Part shown: one piece after another, positions 59,274-64,000 of the stretch | Numbering within the stretch: position 1 is the first letter of the stretch | How the letters are laid out: the number at the start of each line of letters is the position of its first letter | From: Zelopaecilomyces penicillatus | Taxonomy: Eukaryota; Ascomycota; Sordariomycetes; Hypocreales; Pseudodiploosporaceae | Length of the DNA: 64,000 bases | NCBI GenBank assembly: GCA_005765155.1 | Contig: VCCP01000002.1 | Span: 4,526,001 to 4,590,000 of the forward strand | Reading direction: 5' to 3' | Translations under genes and position numbers: made by a program | Notes under the pieces: model-generated | Told to the model about the DNA's origin: nothing | Database searches by the model: none | Seen by the model: only the letters and a program-made list of their open reading frames with translations

Positions 59274-62200
59274 TCACAGCTCGGCGTCCTGATTCGCGCG
59301 CCTCACTTTGTCTCTCAAATCCCTGTTCTCGTTCTCTAGGCCCCCCAGACGCTGTCTTGCAGCTTGCCTGTCTTGGTTGCGCCCCTCACGCTCCAGCTTC
59401 AGCTTGTACTCCATGTCTCGAAGCCTAAACAGCCAGCGATTGTCATTGCTGGTCGTTGTTTCGCCATCTGACCGGTTCGAATCTACAAGGCTCAGTCCGC
59501 TGTTGGATGTCGGTATAGGAATCCCCGAGGATGTCTGAGCTCGGGCCGTTGTCGACCGGCTGTTCTGTCCATGGCTGGAGCGGGAGAGCCGGTCCTTATC
59601 CCGGTCTCCTGGCCCGCGGGGGATCAGAGGCGCGGGTGACCCTCCACCAGCGCCAAGCGACGCTGTGTCGGAGCTTCCCGAATTGTGAGCAGCTCGCGTC
59701 CGTACGTCGTTGGCTGTCTTCAACGTGGCATTCTCCACTTTGAGCTGGCGATACGAGTCTTCCAGTCGTGCCATTCGACCCTGAATATCTTTGGAGCCTA
59801 ATGAGCCAGACGCGACCGAATTTCGCACCATGGTTTCGAGTCGGTCCAATTTCTTGGTCCGAACTTCCAAATTGTTTTCCAAAGCTTGATACTCACGGTA
59901 AAGGTCTCGCTCCACCGACTTAATCCTTACTTGGAAAGATCCAAACATGGTATCAATGGTCTTTATAGCAGACAGCAGGTTCTTTGAGAAGCTAGGCAAC
60001 CGGTTTGCAATCGACTCTACTGAGGGCAGCGCCTGTCGGTCGATGAGAGTGTTGTTATTAGACCACTCCCTGCCACAGATGGCACTCAGTTTCTGCCACA
60101 GCAAAAGCAGAAGCTCGTTCCTCTCCAACAGCTGCTCACGGGCCGTCTGCTCCAAGACGGCAATCTTCCTCTGATGTTGACCTCTCGTAACCTCCAGCTC
60201 ATTGATTCTAATATCTTGAGTGCTTGCCGTCCGAGTAAGGTGTTGGTGAGACTTCTGGAACGTTTCATACTGAGATTTGGTGTTTCGATGAGCAACGCGC
60301 TCCTTTTCAAGCAGCTCATTTACTTTGCGGCTCTCCAGTGCATGCGATTCTAGCAAAGAATCCCGCTGTTTGATGATGCGATCCTTCTCGACCAAAGCAG
60401 CTTTCGTCGTATCCAGCTCGCGGACGGTGTTCTCTAGCTCTCGCTGCATCCGTGCAATAGACTATCCCAGATTCCAATCATTAGTTTTCTTTCTCCATTT
60501 CGTAAAGCGTAGTAAAAAATTTGTTAGCAAGCATACCTTGAGCAGTGAAGATCGAGTGCCGTTGAGATCACCCAGTGCTTCTCTCAGATTGTTTTCCAGC
60601 TCCATTAATCTCTCCTTCCACTCCGTTGCCTCAACTTCACGAGACGACAAATTCTTACGCAGCCGTCTCGCTTCATCTTTAGCAGTAGAGGCCTCGCGAT
60701 TGAGCTCATTGACAAATTGCTGCACTTCTTCCTTCTCCTTGTCCGCTACGATTTCTCTCTGCACACGCTCTTGTTGTAATCGATTGTCCAGCTCCTTTGC
60801 ACGATCTCTCTCATCTCGTATGACCTGTTCAGCATTGGCAAGCGCTGCCTCCAGATCACCAATTCGAATCTTATCTGCTTCCTGCTCCTCGCGAAGGAAA
60901 GAGATTTCGCCTTGAGAAGACTCCTGCTGGACCAAGAGACGCTGATTCTTTTCATTCACTTCTAGCAGTTTGTGCTCAAACTCCTCAAGCTCTTTATTGG
61001 AGGATTCCAACTCCTCCTCAAGGTGTTTAATCCTGCGCAGCTTGCTCTCTTGCTCGTCTTCTAGCCGAACAAGAGCTTCACTCATCTTTCGCATCTCTTC
61101 CTGCAAGGCGTCGAAATTTTCTGAGCGATCAATCAAGTCTGCTTGTACTCTCTGAATCTCTTCGTTGCGTTGATCTGCCTCTCCCTCTAGGGCGTCGATT
61201 TCCTCTTGTGCCTCTCTGCGAAGCGCCTCAAACTCGCTCTCCATCTCACCCTGTTCTCGAAGAGCTTCATCGCGTTCTGATTGTAGAGCGACAAGATCAT
61301 TCATGGCATTGTCTAATTCCTCCTGTAGAGATAGAGCAGTTTCTTCAGCCTCCCGCTTAGAGCTGACCGCGGCCTCAAAGTCTTCCATGCAGCTTTCAAG
61401 TTCGCGTTGCAGTTCTTGGTTCTGAAGTTTGACTTCGTTGAGTTTGTCTCTCATCTCCGCAAACCTATTTTCAAGCTGTTCGCGTTCTGCGTCATCCTCA
61501 GCTGCCATTTGCCTAGTCCTGTGGCTGCCCCGGGAATGTGATCTTGTATGGCCTCCAGCTCGCGACGCAGATCGCTCAAGCAGGCTATCAATAGTGGATG
61601 GTGCAGGGCCACCTCGTCGCTGTGTCATCTTGAGATCTTCAATTTCCTGATACAGGCGCTCTTTTTCTCGATTCCTGGATGTCAACATGGAGGTCTGGGC
61701 CCCAACCTCACGTCGCAGCTCCGCGTTTTCATGGCGCAACTGTTCACTTTCCCGACGCAGTTCTTCAACAAGAGTACTAGCCGCACTGAAATTGGCGTTG
61801 GAGCCTTCAGCATCAGCAGATGTGCCTGACATCGGCCGAGTGGGCGATCCATTTCGTTCTTTCCTTTTCGTAATGTTGTAGATATTTGTCGTGTGGTGCA
61901 TGCCACTGTGGCCACCAGACATTTCTTTCTTGAGACGAAAGAGTTCGTCTCGCAATGCGTTGTTGTCTTCGTCGGCTTGCTCTCTTCGGGCGGTTTCTTG
62001 CTCCAGCAGGTCTTTCCACACATCAGCCTCCTCTTGTCGACCAAGACTGTCACCGCTCCTCTCTCCCAGCACCCTGACAAAGTCGGCCAGTTTTCTCTTT
62101 TCCGATTCGCGGCTCATGCTGTCATTTCGAAGTCTTTCGATCTCTGTGACGTACTCTTCAACACGTTCCCGCAGATATATCAGCTCCTCCTCTCGGTCCT

Positions 62201-63926
62201 GGGCGTCTTCGTCGTACATTCGTGCTGTTTGATCGGTTGATGATGTGGCGCTTCGCGCAGTGCTTGGTCTCACCTCATCCTCTTTCATCTGTCTTTCCAA
62301 CTCTTTTAACTTCTTTCTCAAGACCTTGTTTTCACGCCCAAATACAGCTAGTCCCGTCTTAAGCTCAACATTTTCAGAAATCATTTCCTTGATGCCTTCT
62401 TCGGACAGCTTGTCTAAGCGATCGCTCAAGAACATTACCTTGAGTTTAAGATCGAAGTTTTCTTTAGATAGCCGCTCAATAGTACTACTTTGTTCTTTCA
62501 AAGTCAGGTTCTTGCCGGCCCGCCCAATCGTCTTCGTAGTGGTCATGATGGTTGAAGATTGCCGTGGAGTCTCAAGACCATTCTTAAACTTGTACTCAAG
62601 TGCCAGCGACTCAGGAACCTGTACGTTCTTAACATGTTGGGCAATAACTGTATCCGTCGGCGCTGTGTTCAGGTTCTCCTTGGAAGCCCTAGGGGTCCTC
62701 ATCAAGCGGCTCTGGGGCTGTCTTTCGGGGCTGTCAACTTCGGGGAGCGGTTCGAGATGGTGCGAAGATATGTCCCCGTACTCGTCTGTTCCAAGGCCAG
62801 AATTCATGCTACCAATGCTGATTGATCTAGGAAGGAGGTTATTGGAAGGGCGAGGCATGCCAAGAGCAGGCACTGCACCGCCCGATTGTAAGGCGTAGTC
62901 AACTCCGTGTCCAACTGTGGCATCGCTACCATCGTGAGATTCAGCATTCGTGGCAAATGATGATGTCGAAGATCGTTGACTGCCAAAGCGGCTGCGAAGG
63001 TATTTTGGCCGCTTGCCGCGTAACGCGACACCAGGCGTTGCACCTGCATCCATCCTCTCGGAAATAGACTGACCCTGTGATAACAAGGATCTGTCGTGAT
63101 CCTGATCGTCAACACTGGAAACAAATGAATCCTCGTTGACATCCCTTTCTTCTTCATACTCGGGTATTGGGTCGATGGGAGGATTGGAGGCCATGCTCGC
63201 GGCTCGGGTTATACTCCTAGCTGCTGCAGCCGTCGTAGGCGAAGAGTCGAAATTTTCCAGGACTGAAGTAGAATTGCTCTCCCCAGTTGCGTCCTCTTCG
63301 GGTTCGGCAACTTCTTTAACTTGGCTTAGGGGCTGAGCGGGTTTTGTTGGTGCCTTGGTGGGCGAATCGAATAGGAAGGTGTCGTCTATGCCGCCTCCAT
63401 CCATATTGGTAGTGCCCGTTGGAATAGGTGACAGCGCGGGCAAGAAGCTGGACTCAATGTCTCCGAAGTGTTCTCGCACCGCCTCCTCGGTCATGGTCTC
63501 GTCAGGGTGCATCGTGGGATCGATGGCTGTAGCCTCAAGATAACTGATGTCGGCCGGTAGATGCCTCCGCGCACATTCTTCGTACGACATTGATGTTGCT
63601 GATTCGTCTTCTTCTCCTTCTCCTTCTCCCTCTACATGTATATCTCCCTCTACTTCTCCATGTTCTTCATCGCCTTGAGTCGCAGCCGGAGGTTCCAGAG
63701 GAGGAGACCCTCGTGGTGTTCGGTCGTCGTGATTTGGTGTAACCGGCCGCTCCCCACTTGATGGCGGCTGTGAATGTGGTTCGCCCATCTCTGTGACTGC
63801 AGTCGAATCATCCGTTGTCATCTGGCTCTGGTTTGAAGGCTCAGCGCCATCCGTCGAGACGCGCCTGGCCGGGGAGGGGCGCGCTTCGGGGCTATGAGTG
63901 CTGTTGTTGTGCTCGGCGCTGGCCAT
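59274..63926 (-). CDS. apsB: ApsB/Mto1-type microtubule-organising coiled-coil protein
   Basis: Large protein of spindle pole bodies and septal or cytoplasmic microtubule-organising centres; recruits gamma-tubulin and affects nuclear migration and conidiation in Aspergillus (ApsB) and fission yeast (Mto1). Two exons, 63926-60537 and 60461-59274, with one 75-bp intron at 60462-60536, give 1525 residues. Residues 1-450 are acidic and Ser/Pro/Glu-rich, probably disordered. The Cnn1N (centrosomin motif 1) gamma-tubulin-binding region lies at about 473-545: LTLKEQSSTIERLSKENFDL, then KLKVMFLSDRLDKLSEEG, then ENKVLRKKLKELERQ. From about 560 to 1340 it is almost continuous coiled coil. Near the C-terminus (about 1470-1490) is WLFRLRDMEYKLKLEREGRN, matching the Mto2-binding/ApsB C-terminal signature. 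The ATG at 63926 precedes MASAEHNNSTHSPEARPSP. Confidence 0.9.
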
Positions 63927-64000
63927 TGTGCATCTTGGACCGGCTCACGCTGGATTTTCCTTGCGCTTGGAAAAAAAGGCACGGCCAGATGCGCGATATG

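Overview
The window is nuclear DNA of a filamentous ascomycete (Pezizomycotina). Genes carry short GT-AG introns (about 50-180 bp) with CTAAC/CTGAC-like branch sites and pyrimidine-rich leaders. The gene set is fungal: an ApsB/Mto1-type microtubule-organising protein, Lsb5, Rxt2, Opi3, Erg6, cytochrome b5 and TFIIE-beta. A Sordariomycete is my best guess, by inference only; no rRNA or other marker is present. I rebuilt 17 gene models by joining exons by eye, plus one aldolase gene broken by a frameshift, two gene remnants and many intergenic stretches. Layout: 1-7.6 kb is compact: the 3' end of branched-chain keto-acid dehydrogenase E1-beta, F-actin capping protein alpha, a short two-frame gene remnant, cytochrome b5, TFIIE-beta and a DsbA/FrnE-type thioredoxin-fold protein. 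From 7.6 to 26.4 kb there is one convincing gene, a four-finger C2H2 transcription factor with a Gln/His-rich tract, inside about 19 kb of otherwise non-coding sequence full of homopolymer runs and simple repeats. From 26.4 to 36 kb come four minus-strand housekeeping genes: Lsb5 (VHS/GAT trafficking), an Nramp metal transporter, Opi3 (phosphatidylcholine synthesis) and Rxt2 (Rpd3L histone deacetylase complex). From 36.5 to 44.2 kb there is a Bcs1-like AAA ATPase, a short-chain dehydrogenase, an Erg6-type sterol C24-methyltransferase with an altered sterol-binding signature, and a cytochrome P450. The last three could be a small sterol or terpenoid tailoring group, which is inference. From 44.2 to 51 kb is a degraded zone with a plus-strand pseudogene (about 45.9-47.3 kb) and a ZZ-like zinc-finger protein of unknown function. 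From 51.3 to 64 kb lie a DUF1993 protein, a DUF1479 (2-oxoglutarate-oxygenase-like) protein, a deoxyribose-phosphate aldolase gene interrupted by a frameshift, and the large apsB gene. The genes do not form one pathway. The links worth following are the Erg6/P450/SDR neighbourhood, the isolated regulator in its gene-poor territory, the frameshifted deoC with paired TGACGTG repeats upstream, and a perfect hairpin upstream of the metal transporter. I found no tRNA, rRNA, CRISPR array or intact transposon by eye.
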